Positions 16,040 to 24,920 of a stretch of 38,264 bases of DNA are shown piece after piece (position 1 is the stretch's first letter; each line of letters opens with the position of its first letter). Below the pieces are notes generated by a model that saw only the letters and a program-made list of their open reading frames with translations, did no database searches and had not been told where the DNA came from. This stretch comes from an uncultured Alphaproteobacteria bacterium (GTDB lineage: Bacteria; Pseudomonadota; Alphaproteobacteria; RF32; CAG-239): assembly GCA_949297665.1 (NCBI GenBank), contig CASFTO010000074.1, positions 1 to 38,264 of the forward strand, in the 5' to 3' direction. A program made the position numbers and the translations under genes.

Positions 16040-18505
16040 ATGACAAAAGATTCCAATGACATAATCGGTAAAAAGTACAGTCAATCCGAAACCATAACCT
16101 ACGAAGATTTAGACTATATCCGCGAGAATTTAACAGTCCTACACTGCGCGGATAAAAACAAGGCCTTGTCAAAATATCTAAAACAAATTGAAGAACCTCA
16201 AAAAATCACTCGGTTACGAACAATACAAGCAGAGAACTCACAACTCCTTGAAAAGAATTTACAACGTTTAAAATCAGTAGAAGGAACTTTATCCAACAAA
16301 CAATTTCAACTTGAACAAGAATTGGCATGGTTAGACCGAGTAAGTACATTCCGAAGCCATTTACTAAGTTACTTACCCCCTCATTACCACAAAGAAGGAG
16401 AAATTTTTTTAAATAAATTCATTTTAGAAAACCACAGCAATGAATACAAAGAAGTTTCGACCCCGCCGCAAACACATCACCTCGCCCCCAATACCAACTA
16501 CGTACCGGGAATGAATCCACAAAAACAAGATATTCAAAACAAACTAAAAAGAATATTTTATAGTAAAAACATTCAAAAATTCTACGATGAATTTCTCCAA
16601 ACTAACAGTGAATACAAAGAATTTGAAGCTCATTTTGACATTAGCCGTCCCATTGAAAAAATAAAACAAGAAATACTCGAGCAATATAATACAGACATTT
16701 TGCAACAAGAACGAGAGCGCATCAACAAAGAAATCGAACGTCTAAGTTCCGAAAATGAGCACCTAAACCAAATAATCAAACAAACCCAAGCGACTTTAGC
16801 CCTCAAACGTGAAAAATTCATGGCCTATTACGATAAACAAACCCTAATCACGGATTATAATGACGAAGTTGTCATCGAAGCTCTGCAAAACAACCAAATT
16901 ATTGGAACGGAAGCACAAAAGCAATATCTAAAGCATTTATTAAACACCATCTGCGAATATTCAGAACTAGGAAGAGATATTATCCATCAAAGCCTCACTA
17001 TAGGAACAAAATATATTTTAGTGCCCCCCAATAATTTTCAGCAAACACAGAGCACCTATCATAACGGCAACATAACACTTCCGGATTTTTCATCATCGCC
17101 CCAAAAATCAAATTTATTAATGCCTCGAATTATATATGAATCCAAACACGCCCTACAAAACAAAAATAAAGATGAAGAAAAAATTACCGGCATCAGCAAC
17201 ATGCTTTTAGAAAAATGTATACAAGAAAGTGATGCGCTTTCCTGCACCTGTGCTTTTAGCCATGACATAAAAGACATATACCCTGAAATATACACCAGTA
17301 TATTAAGTAAAGCCCCTTATATGCAACGAGCCTACAGCAGCAGTATAAACGATAGCAAAGACATTTTAAAAGCCCTAAATGCATCAGTCATAGCCTGGGA
17401 CAAAGACTTTGGAGAAACATGCAAACGAGCACTAAGCAATGTCCCGTTAAACCATAACAATAATCAACCAACACTAACGCCGGAAAATATCATCACAAGA
17501 AACAACATTATCATCTTCGATACAGCATACTTCGACATAAGCAAAGCCATCCAATACTTTTTGACTGTTGCGGACGACATATATACTCGACTAAACATTA
17601 TCAGCAGCCAAGCGCCACAATCCGATAATAACGGTTTAGAGTATCTCAATCGTCAAATACAACGCATAACCGCACAAAAAGATAAATACGGTTTAAAAGT
17701 ATGTAAAACAGAAGTAATTTCAGGCCACAAGCAATTCAGCCTCAATTCTCCCAAAACTAAACCCCGCATATACCAAAACACCCCCATAAGAGGCACCGCA
17801 TTCACAACAATAGCAGAAGAAGCAGCCCAACAATCAATCACATACCAAGAACTGCAAAAACATATTCAAGACAACCAAATCACTTTCACGGAGACGCGTG
17901 GATTAACCTCAAAAAATATCCCTATAGCAGCTCTTTATAATTCCACCAACAACAGCATCATTATAAATAAAAGTTTCACAACCGACGAGCAGCTTTTAGC
18001 GGTTGCCGAAATAATTTTAACATTAAAATCATCTTTATTACCACCGGAATTTAGGATTAAACCGCAACTGATATACACAAACTTAAGTTATGCGCAACAA
18101 ATAACCAAATTATTTGCACTCGGCAAAGAATTAACCCCGTTTTACCCCCTAATCTTAAAAAAATTAAAATACGAATATCCGAATATAGAAACAGCCACCC
18201 CTGAACAAATTTTCATCTCCGCTTTAAGAAACAGCCGGATACGTCAAAAAGCGCTCAACTATATAGAACGAGAATTACCCCGAAACAACCAAGCCGAGGC
18301 CACTCAAATATTAACGATAGCGCCCACCGAGATTACAAAATTATTTGCCGAGGATTTATCGTTGTCAAAGCATTTGGAATATATTGCGCAAATAAGTGCA
18401 AGTATAACATCCAAAGACTTAAAATATCTTCAAAACATCGCCGCATATTGGCAAGATAACAGTATCGCAGACATAAAGGTTATTAAGGCTTACGAAGATT
18501 TATAA
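16040..18505 (+). CDS. Large protein with degenerate metallopeptidase-like domains
   Basis: An 821-residue protein. Coiled-coil segments are predicted by eye at about 55-100 and 205-260. Around 340-460, 'IIYESKHALQNK' (Glu367, His370) followed by 'ESDALSCTCAFSHDI' resembles the HExxH...Q and EADA segments of putative metallopeptidases of the DUF6782 kind, but the first histidine is replaced by tyrosine. A second similar region at about 630-665 ('LYNSTNNSIIINKSFTTDEQ', 'VAEIIL') has lost both histidines. I therefore think it is a catalytically dead, duplicated metallopeptidase-like protein. There is no signal peptide. The start has no strong ribosome binding site. Its stop overlaps the convergent yejF stop by six bases. 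Family call is tentative. Confidence 0.7.
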   Translation: MTKDSNDIIGKKYSQSETITYEDLDYIRENLTVLHCADKNKALSKYLKQIEEPQKITRLRTIQAENSQLLEKNLQRLKSVEGTLSNKQFQLEQELAWLDRVSTFRSHLLSYLPPHYHKEGEIFLNKFILENHSNEYKEVSTPPQTHHLAPNTNYVPGMNPQKQDIQNKLKRIFYSKNIQKFYDEFLQTNSEYKEFEAHFDISRPIEKIKQEILEQYNTDILQQERERINKEIERLSSENEHLNQIIKQTQATLALKREKFMAYYDKQTLITDYNDEVVIEALQNNQIIGTEAQKQYLKHLLNTICEYSELGRDIIHQSLTIGTKYILVPPNNFQQTQSTYHNGNITLPDFSSSPQKSNLLMPRIIYESKHALQNKNKDEEKITGISNMLLEKCIQESDALSCTCAFSHDIKDIYPEIYTSILSKAPYMQRAYSSSINDSKDILKALNASVIAWDKDFGETCKRALSNVPLNHNNNQPTLTPENIITRNNIIIFDTAYFDISKAIQYFLTVADDIYTRLNIISSQAPQSDNNGLEYLNRQIQRITAQKDKYGLKVCKTEVISGHKQFSLNSPKTKPRIYQNTPIRGTAFTTIAEEAAQQSITYQELQKHIQDNQITFTETRGLTSKNIPIAALYNSTNNSIIINKSFTTDEQLLAVAEIILTLKSSLLPPEFRIKPQLIYTNLSYAQQITKLFALGKELTPFYPLILKKLKYEYPNIETATPEQIFISALRNSRIRQKALNYIERELPRNNQAEATQILTIAPTEITKLFAEDLSLSKHLEYIAQISASITSKDLKYLQNIAAYWQDNSIADIKVIKAYEDL

Positions 18506-20086
18506 AGCCGCCTTAATTAAATCTTTGGCATACTGGGATTGAGGATTTACAAACACATCGTCAACAGAGCCATATTCAACAATTTTCCCCGATTTCATAA
18601 CCAAAACATCGTGTGCAATAGATTTAACGGCGCGCATATCGTGAGAGATAAACAAATAAGCAATTCCCGTTGTTTCTTGAATTTTTTTAAGCAAAGCCAA
18701 TATTTCCGCCTGAACAGTAACATCAAGAGCGGAAGTAGGCTCATCTAAAATAATAATTTTCGGTTCAATAACCAACGAGCGAGCAATAGCAATACGTTGA
18801 CGTTGTCCACCTGAAAATTCGTGAGGATATTTATCCAAAATATCACCACCTTTCAACCCGACATCCTCTAAAACCTTTTTAACCTTTTCCAAAATTTCAT
18901 TTTTTTTCAATTTAGGAAAATGCACTTTAATCCCCTCTGTAACAATTTCTCGAACAGTCATCCGCGGATTAAGTGAATTATACGGATCCTGAAAAACGAC
19001 CTGAATATTCTTCCGAAAATCACGTTCATTTTGAATATGTACAGATTTAGAGGTAAGGATTACTCCATGATACTTAATAAGATTAGCCAAACACATACCC
19101 AAAGTTGTTTTACCGGACCCGGACTCCCCCACAACGCCCAAAGTTTTACCTTCATAAAGAGCAAGAGAAACATTATCTAATGCTTTAATACTTTTAAGAA
19201 TTCCACCAAACAAATTCTTTTTAATAGGAAATTCCACTGATAAATTTCTGGCTTCCATTAATTTTCTGGATACAAAATTCTGTCGCAAGGAAGAATGATT
19301 AAAAGCCGCCAACAAACTTTTCGTATACGGATGAATAGGAGCATTAAAGATATTTCCGACGCTTCCCTGTTCAACAATCACACCTTGCTTCATCACCAAA
19401 ACACGCTGAGCGATTTTACGCACCAAATTAAGATCATGAGAAATAAAAATAACAGCCATACCAAATTTTTGTTTAAGTTTGAGAATAAGCTCCAAAATTT
19501 GTTTTTGCACCGTAACATCAAGAGCCGTAGTTGGTTCATCTGCAATAAGGATTTTAGGATGATTAGCTACTGCCATAGCAATCATGACACGTTGTCGCTG
19601 TCCGCCGGACAATTCAAAGGGAAAAGCATTCATACGCTCATCGGCATTTTCGATTCCGACCAATCTCAACAAATATCTCGCTCTGGCCCATGCTTTTTTA
19701 TCCGAAACATGTTTATGGACTTTAATAATTTCGGCCACCTGTTGTCCGACTTTCAAGAGTGGATTAAGCGAACTCATCGGTTCCTGAAAAATCATACTAA
19801 TCTGATTTCCGCGAATATCTTGCCATTCGAGTTCAGACAAAGTCGTCAACTCACGATTTTGAAACAAAATAGAATTTGTACTTTTATACAAAACTTTCCG
19901 TGGATTAATCAAGCCCAAGACAGACAAAGCCGTAACCGATTTACCCGAACCGGATTCGCCGACAATCGCCACAATTTCGCCCTCTTCCACTGAAAAAGAA
20001 CTATTATAGACCGCCGAAAACAGCGTCCCTTTTTCATCAATAAAGCGCACATTCAAACTTTTCACATCTAAAATCGGCTCACTCAT
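18500..20086 (-). CDS. yejF: Peptide ABC transporter ATP-binding protein (fused two-domain)
   Basis: A 528-residue ATPase with two nucleotide-binding domains in one chain, as in YejF (microcin C and oligopeptide import). NBD1 shows GESGSGKS, LSGGQRQRV and ADEPTTALD; NBD2 shows GESGSGKTT, FSGGQRQRI and LDEPTSALD. All key residues are present in both. The ATG overlaps the yejE stop (ATGA), so the two are translated together. The complex should sit on the inner face of the cytoplasmic membrane. The usual partners yejA (binding protein) and yejB (first permease) are not in this window. Confidence 0.93.
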   Translation of the reverse strand: MSEPILDVKSLNVRFIDEKGTLFSAVYNSSFSVEEGEIVAIVGESGSGKSVTALSVLGLINPRKVLYKSTNSILFQNRELTTLSELEWQDIRGNQISMIFQEPMSSLNPLLKVGQQVAEIIKVHKHVSDKKAWARARYLLRLVGIENADERMNAFPFELSGGQRQRVMIAMAVANHPKILIADEPTTALDVTVQKQILELILKLKQKFGMAVIFISHDLNLVRKIAQRVLVMKQGVIVEQGSVGNIFNAPIHPYTKSLLAAFNHSSLRQNFVSRKLMEARNLSVEFPIKKNLFGGILKSIKALDNVSLALYEGKTLGVVGESGSGKTTLGMCLANLIKYHGVILTSKSVHIQNERDFRKNIQVVFQDPYNSLNPRMTVREIVTEGIKVHFPKLKKNEILEKVKKVLEDVGLKGGDILDKYPHEFSGGQRQRIAIARSLVIEPKIIILDEPTSALDVTVQAEILALLKKIQETTGIAYLFISHDMRAVKSIAHDVLVMKSGKIVEYGSVDDVFVNPQSQYAKDLIKAAL

Positions 20087-21090
20087 AATTTCCTCTTATC
20101 CAAAGCATCGCGCACGCCCTCACCCACAAAAATCAGCGCAGTCAACAACAATGATAAAACAAAAAAGATACTAAGCCCAATCCAAGGAGCCTGTAAATTA
20201 TCTTTTCCCTGTCGCACCAAATCCCCCAAAGAAGGATACTCATGTCCCAATCCCAACCCCAAAAAATCCAAAGCAGTAAGTGCCACAATTGCCCCCGCCA
20301 AAATAAAAGGCACAAAAGTAACAGTGGTCACTAAAGCATTCGGCAAGATATGTCGCCAAATAATACGAAAATTTCCCACACCAATCGCCTTAGCCGCTTT
20401 AACGTATTCAAAATTACGCGCTCTTAAAAACTCAGCCCGCACCATTCCGGTCAACTCTGTCCAAGAAAAGAGCAACAAAATAAACAAGAGCGTCCAAAAG
20501 GTCGGCACAAATACACTTGCCACAATAATCAGAATAAACATCTGCGGCATAGATTCCCATATTTCAATAATCCGTTGCATCACAATATCGGTTTTACCAC
20601 CAAAATACCCTTGAAGAGCACCGATAAAAATTCCCAAAAAAGAAGCAAGCAAGGTCAGCAAAAAAGCAAATGCAAAAGACAATCGAACGCCATACAAAAG
20701 TCGAGCCACAATATCTCGTCCTTCCTCATCAGTCCCCAACCAATGTCTGGAAGAAGGGGCCGCCGGAAACGGTTCATTTAATTCATAATCGACGGTATTA
20801 TAAGAAAACTCGATAATCGGCATAAGCATAAAGCCATTTTGTTCTATATTTTTGCGAATAAACTCATCTTTATAATTTGCCTCAGTTGGAAAATCCCCCC
20901 CAAAACGAGCATCCGTATAGACTTTAAAAATCGGAAAAAAATACTCATCATCATATTTCAAAACAATCGGTTTATCATTAGCAATAAGCTCTGCAAATAT
21001 TGACAGCAGAAAAATCATTGCCAAAATAAAGAAAGAGGCTTTTCCCCGTTTATTTTTGATATATTTACCAAACAGCATTACCTGATGCAT
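20083..21090 (-). CDS. yejE: Peptide ABC transporter permease
   Basis: Inner-membrane permease of the YejE/DppC type. An N-terminal transmembrane segment (FFILAMIFLLSIFAELIA) is followed by a periplasmic region with 'ANDKPIVLKYDDEYFFP' and 'SRHWLGTDEEGRDIVARLLYGVRLS', the standard DppC signature. Four to five further transmembrane segments follow, with the EAA loop 'EYVKAAKAIGVGNFRIIWRHILPNA'. The start is uncertain: ATG 21114 sits in a hairpin arm, whereas ATG 21090 or 21078 fit the family length better. A possible promoter (TTGTAA-N18-TATAAT) lies just before 21090. Overlaps yejF by four bases. Confidence 0.9.
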   Translation of the reverse strand: MHQVMLFGKYIKNKRGKASFFILAMIFLLSIFAELIANDKPIVLKYDDEYFFPIFKVYTDARFGGDFPTEANYKDEFIRKNIEQNGFMLMPIIEFSYNTVDYELNEPFPAAPSSRHWLGTDEEGRDIVARLLYGVRLSFAFAFLLTLLASFLGIFIGALQGYFGGKTDIVMQRIIEIWESMPQMFILIIVASVFVPTFWTLLFILLLFSWTELTGMVRAEFLRARNFEYVKAAKAIGVGNFRIIWRHILPNALVTTVTFVPFILAGAIVALTALDFLGLGLGHEYPSLGDLVRQGKDNLQAPWIGLSIFFVLSLLLTALIFVGEGVRDALDKRKL

Positions 21091-21219
21091 CCAAATTATA
21101 ATAAGACCCACCATCTTTTTACAATGGCGGGCTCATTTTTTCAATCATTAAGTATCTTTATTCGCAATATTTAAGCCCGAAACTTTCGTAACCACACCTC
21201 GCCACATAGAATTTTCCGT

Positions 21220-23736
21220 CTATGATTGCGCGGCTTGCTCTTCAACCATTGGTGCAGTTGCAGGAGCAACCGGTTGTGCAGCTTGCTCTTCAACCATTGG
21301 CGCAGTTACGGGAGCAACCGATTGTGCAGCTTGCTCTTCAACCATTGGTGCAGTTGCAGGAGCAACCGGTTGTGCGGCTTGCTCTTCAACCATTGGTGCA
21401 GTTGCGGGAGCAACCGGTTGTGCGGCTTGCTCTTCAACCATTGGTGCAGTTGCGGGAGCAACCGGTTGGGCGTCTTGCTCTTCAACCATTGGTGCAGTTG
21501 CGGGAGCAATCGGTTGGGCGTCTTGCTCTTCAACCTTTGGTGCAGTTACGGGAGCAACCGGTTGTGCAGCATGCTCTTCAACCTCTGGCGCAGTTGCGGG
21601 AGCAACCGGTTGTGCGGCTTGTTCTTCAACCACTGATGCATTTGTCGGAACAATAACCGTATTTTTCTCTTGATGATTTTTCTCAAATTGGCGCGTCAAA
21701 GAACGTATTTCCCCCTTTTCATCCATTTCCAAAATCAAATCATCTGTCGGAACAAAGATATTACTGTTATGGATTTTGCTCGTCCGATTTTCCTGAGAAC
21801 TCGGTATAACCTTTTCTTCTTTTTCAGTACGTTCTTTTTGTTCAAGTTTACGCAAACGTTCTTGTTGAGCTCTAACACGTTCTTGATAAGATTTACTATT
21901 CTGCTTATATTCCTCATACCAATCACGATAATTAGCAGCAATATTAGAAATCTTATTTCCCCGAATAATTGAATTATTAATAAGATTTTGTTTCAAATTA
22001 AGAGCCTCATCGGTTTTCAATTTCATATTGTCAATAGAATAACAATAATCCTGATAACGAATAAGAGTTTTAGTAAAATCGCTGGCCAAGCAGATATTCG
22101 CATTAATCAAGAATTTCGGTCTTTTCCCTTTACGAATAGCCAAATTAACCAACTGATCTTTTACAAAATTACCATACCGACCGGCCATCATACCTGCCAA
22201 ATCTCGAATAGTACTAACCCCTTGAACAATAACATCCGTTTTTGCATTTTTATAGCTAGTATTAACCACATCCATATATTCCTGCAATTTACCGATAAGA
22301 CATTTAGCCTGATCAGCATAAGCCTTACGTTTTTCATCAATTCCGCCATTTTGAATAGAGTTATCTTTTAAGGCAACCCATTCCTTTCTGGGTTTCACAT
22401 TACAAAATTCATCATAGATATAGATATCGGACGGCAAATCAACATAAATCATATAGATTTGCCCGCCTTTATCCTTCGCATAATGTTCTGCGGCAACATT
22501 GACCAATTCAGGCGCCCCCTCTAAAGAAACACGTCTGTTTTCGGCCGAAACTTTAACTCCCTTCAAAGGAGACATATTTGCAAACATTTTAGCAACCGAC
22601 TTCAAATTTCTATCTTTAACGCTCAATATCCACTCAGTCAGCAAAGAATAAACATTCTGCTCTATTGTTTTGGATTTATCGTAAAAAGTAACCGTCTTAT
22701 AATTTTTAATAACGCAACGATCGGTTCCCATTGAGCCGGCTTTAATACAAGTATTAAATCCGGGCATAGCATAAGTACTGATATTGTAACCATTTTCCTT
22801 TAAATAATCATACAACCGATTCTCTTCCAAGCTAAAATAATCAAGTCCCCCATGAATAAAATCCCAGCTATTAATAAATTCGGAATAAGCACGATTACCG
22901 CTCGCCGAACTTGTATAATCAATTTGATTAAAAATATCAATCATATTACTGATGGTATCATCTTTCTTAACAAATGCGTTCGGATAAATTTCAAAATTAT
23001 TAACAGCATAAAAGCCGACCATCATATCCCGCAGTTCTCTAAAATTATGATCACGCACACTACTAAGCAATTGATAAGATGGGAATTTAGGCAACATAAA
23101 ATAGACTAAATTCCCCTTTCTATCAGCATCATTTTTACTATTTCCCAAAGACTTAATTTCATTATATTCAGACTTTGCCGCAGGTAAGAACTCATTTTTT
23201 TGAATTCCGATAAGTCCTGCAAAAAGCAGCACCAAAACTACAAACAACATCGCAAAGGAAGATCGAAAAGCAAAAAAGATAACCACACCAATAAAGAGCC
23301 CCAACAACCAAGACGAAGGAATAATACAAATAAACGTCAACCAACTAGCTTTTTTTTGCAACCAATCTTCAATAAAATTATCTACATCAAACAGTGCAAA
23401 CTGATTAAAAAAGATGACCACAAACACCATCGTAAAGAGCGCACAAACCACATTTTGAATATCTTTTGAAAAAGACAAAAAGAGAATAAGTAAAAAGAAA
23501 AATGCAAACAAAGCCCCAAAGACGGTCAAGACTGCCAGATTAAACGTACCATTTTCAATTAACTTAGCATTTATCGAATAAACAAACATAACCAAATCAA
23601 TTGCGAACAACAAAAAAAGGTAGAAAGCGCGTAAAAACTTATCATAAAAACGATTAGCATCACCGGACCAACTAGCAAAACGACTGGATCTGCTATTTTT
23701 TTTCAACACCAACGGTTGATTAACCCCTTCGGCCAT
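21220..23736 (-). CDS. Membrane protein with degenerate sulfatase-like domain and repeat tail
   Basis: An 838-residue protein in three parts. Residues about 35-180 hold five or so transmembrane segments. About 185-560 resembles the extracellular domain of membrane sulfatase/phosphoglycerol transferases ('GNLVYFMLPKFPSYQLL', 'NGYNISTYAMPGF', 'YMIYVDLPSDIYIYDEF', 'LQEYMDVVNTSYKNAKTDVIVQG'). The metal-binding 'GDHG'-type motif expected after 'DVIVQG' is absent, so it is probably inactive. A charged coiled coil (about 595-635) leads to a tail of 8.5 copies of the 16-residue repeat VEEQAAQPVAPATAPM. AGAGGG precedes the ATG. The sulfatase relation is a weak inference. Confidence 0.75.
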   Translation of the reverse strand: MAEGVNQPLVLKKNSRSSRFASWSGDANRFYDKFLRAFYLFLLFAIDLVMFVYSINAKLIENGTFNLAVLTVFGALFAFFFLLILFLSFSKDIQNVVCALFTMVFVVIFFNQFALFDVDNFIEDWLQKKASWLTFICIIPSSWLLGLFIGVVIFFAFRSSFAMLFVVLVLLFAGLIGIQKNEFLPAAKSEYNEIKSLGNSKNDADRKGNLVYFMLPKFPSYQLLSSVRDHNFRELRDMMVGFYAVNNFEIYPNAFVKKDDTISNMIDIFNQIDYTSSASGNRAYSEFINSWDFIHGGLDYFSLEENRLYDYLKENGYNISTYAMPGFNTCIKAGSMGTDRCVIKNYKTVTFYDKSKTIEQNVYSLLTEWILSVKDRNLKSVAKMFANMSPLKGVKVSAENRRVSLEGAPELVNVAAEHYAKDKGGQIYMIYVDLPSDIYIYDEFCNVKPRKEWVALKDNSIQNGGIDEKRKAYADQAKCLIGKLQEYMDVVNTSYKNAKTDVIVQGVSTIRDLAGMMAGRYGNFVKDQLVNLAIRKGKRPKFLINANICLASDFTKTLIRYQDYCYSIDNMKLKTDEALNLKQNLINNSIIRGNKISNIAANYRDWYEEYKQNSKSYQERVRAQQERLRKLEQKERTEKEEKVIPSSQENRTSKIHNSNIFVPTDDLILEMDEKGEIRSLTRQFEKNHQEKNTVIVPTNASVVEEQAAQPVAPATAPEVEEHAAQPVAPVTAPKVEEQDAQPIAPATAPMVEEQDAQPVAPATAPMVEEQAAQPVAPATAPMVEEQAAQPVAPATAPMVEEQAAQSVAPVTAPMVEEQAAQPVAPATAPMVEEQAAQS
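21223..21630 (-). repeat. 48-bp tandem repeat (8.5 units) in coding sequence
   Basis: Eight full and one half copy of a 48-bp unit encode VEEQAAQPVAPATAPM with few changes (AAQ/DAQ, ATAP/VTAP, QP/QS). High identity between units and whole-codon length point to recent expansion, so copy number may vary between strains. Three other frames also stay open through it. Confidence 0.93.
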
Positions 23737-23857
23737 TATTCCCTCTAAAAAAAATTAAACTTTTATATAAAATAACACCATATTACTAAATAAAAACTTA
23801 ACTAAAAGCCCAAAGAGATATTTTTTCAAAAATAAAAAGCGTATTTAACGATAAAAC

Positions 23858-23886
23858 TTGAATTTAAAAAAAAGAAATTCTATACT
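23858..23886 (+). promoter_or_regulatory. Sigma-70-type promoter of ssrA
   Basis: TTGAAT (23858-23863), 17 bases, then TATACT (23881-23886). This is a near-consensus housekeeping promoter, and it places the transcript start near 23893, right before the tmRNA structure. Confidence 0.75.
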
Positions 23887-23892
23887 AAAAGC

Positions 23893-24199
23893 AGTTTATG
23901 GATTTCCGTAAACTATAATACGAAAAGCCGTATGAAATAGATATATTGGACCCGGGGGCGGTACCCGGCACCTCCACCAAAAAGAATACGGGGGTGAAAC
24001 AGGTTAGACAGTGTATAATAAAGATATAGAGCTGTATTCGGCAAGACACCACCGTTATCGGTTCAAAATAAATAAACGCAAATGATAATTTTGCACCGGT
24101 TGCTGTAGCTGCATAAGGCAAAGCAACAAATTAAATTCTTCTAACTATGGTTAGTTGGAAGTGGGGTCTGAGCCACCTAGCAACAGAACGGCTCATTTT
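23893..24199 (+). ncRNA. ssrA: Permuted two-piece tmRNA
   Basis: Trans-translation RNA in the permuted order of alphaproteobacteria. The acceptor piece comes first and ends in CACCTCC-A-CCA (CCA ends at 23979), with its T-arm just before. After a 10-base spacer the coding piece begins with GGGGGTG (23990-23996), which pairs with CACCTCC to form the acceptor stem. The tag frame runs from GCA at 24078 to TAA at 24114 and encodes ANDNFAPVAVAA. The 3' part has a GGTT-containing pseudoknot region and ends in TGAGCC / GGCTCA plus TTTT (24169-24199). Exact processed ends are not known. The adaptor gene sspB follows at once. Confidence 0.93.
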
Positions 24200-24231
24200 G
24201 ATATAAATAACAGAATCAGAAAGCCCAGAGG

Positions 24232-24696
24232 ATGACAGAATTTGTAGAAGAAATAAACTATGACAAGCTGATAGAAAAATCTCTAAAACAAGTTGTGATA
24301 GAAGCATTAAAGATTGCAGAGTTTCAAGGTTTACCTGGAGAAAATCATTTTTACATCACATTTAAGACCTCATACCCCGGTACAATTGTCCCACAAAATT
24401 TAAGAATACAATATCCGGATAATATGACTATCGTGCTGCAACATCAATATTCGAATTTACAAGTTAATGAAACGAGTTTTTCGGTAGATTTAAGTTTCGG
24501 TGGACAATCGGAAACATTAGTTATCCCCTTCGATTCGATTACCTACTTTGCGGATCCGTTTGCAAAATTCGGTCTAAGTTTCTCATTTTACGAAAATGGC
24601 GATGTCCACTCCTTAGAAGATTTGGAACCTGAGAAAAAAGTATCTGGAGAAACAGCGCAAATCATTTCTTTTGACAGTTTCAGAAAGAAAAAATAA
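24232..24696 (+). CDS. sspB: SspB family ClpXP adaptor
   Basis: A 154-residue alpha-type SspB. In Caulobacter this adaptor binds the ssrA tag and delivers tagged proteins to the ClpXP protease. Family features: the N-terminal 'YDKLIEKSLKQVVIEALK', 'FYITFKTSYPGTIVPQNLRIQYPDNMTIVLQHQY' (in parts 'FKTSYPGT' and 'MTIVLQHQY'), 'DLSFGGQSETLVIPFDSITYFADP' with 'LSFGG' and 'IPF..IT.F.DP', then a flexible acidic linker and a short C-terminal motif 'IISFDSFRKKK' that may bind ClpX. It stands 33 bases after ssrA. The AGAGG lies immediately before the ATG, closer than usual. It overlaps the next gene by one base. Confidence 0.9.
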   Translation: MTEFVEEINYDKLIEKSLKQVVIEALKIAEFQGLPGENHFYITFKTSYPGTIVPQNLRIQYPDNMTIVLQHQYSNLQVNETSFSVDLSFGGQSETLVIPFDSITYFADPFAKFGLSFSFYENGDVHSLEDLEPEKKVSGETAQIISFDSFRKKK

Positions 24697-24914
24697 TGCG
24701 AAAATATTCGGTAGAAATTGCGCACCGTCATGCTACCAGTATTTCTCTGGAAGAAGAATTCTACAATGAGTTATGCAAATTAGCCTCAGAACAGAACATC
24801 CCCGTCAAACAACTGATAACGGAGATAGACCTAACGCGCACCCAAACCAATCTCTCATCAGCAATCCGGTTATATGTACTGAATAAATTGCTGGAAAAAA
24901 TCAGTAACCCATAA
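24696..24914 (+). CDS. Ribbon-helix-helix protein
   Basis: A 72-residue protein. It shows the ribbon-helix-helix pattern: a beta strand 'RHATSISLEEEFYNELCKLA' and two helices ('EQNIPVKQLITEIDLTR', 'LSSAIRLYVLNKLLEKI'). Such proteins usually bind DNA as dimers, and this type is often found near sspB in alphaproteobacteria. It starts on the last base of the sspB stop (TAATG), so the two are translated together. Target unknown. Confidence 0.85.
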   Translation: MRKYSVEIAHRHATSISLEEEFYNELCKLASEQNIPVKQLITEIDLTRTQTNLSSAIRLYVLNKLLEKISNP

Positions 24915-24920
24915 TTTTAT

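Noticed and set aside
21223..21630. CRISPR-like array
   Set aside because: Units are contiguous, without spacers, and keep the reading frame of a coding repeat.
21222..21656. Plus-strand reading frames across the 48-bp repeat
   Set aside because: They stay open only because the repeat has no stops in several frames; the minus-strand gene has a proper start and non-repeat domains.
23885..24121. Minus-strand 78-residue frame
   Set aside because: It runs antisense through the tmRNA gene.
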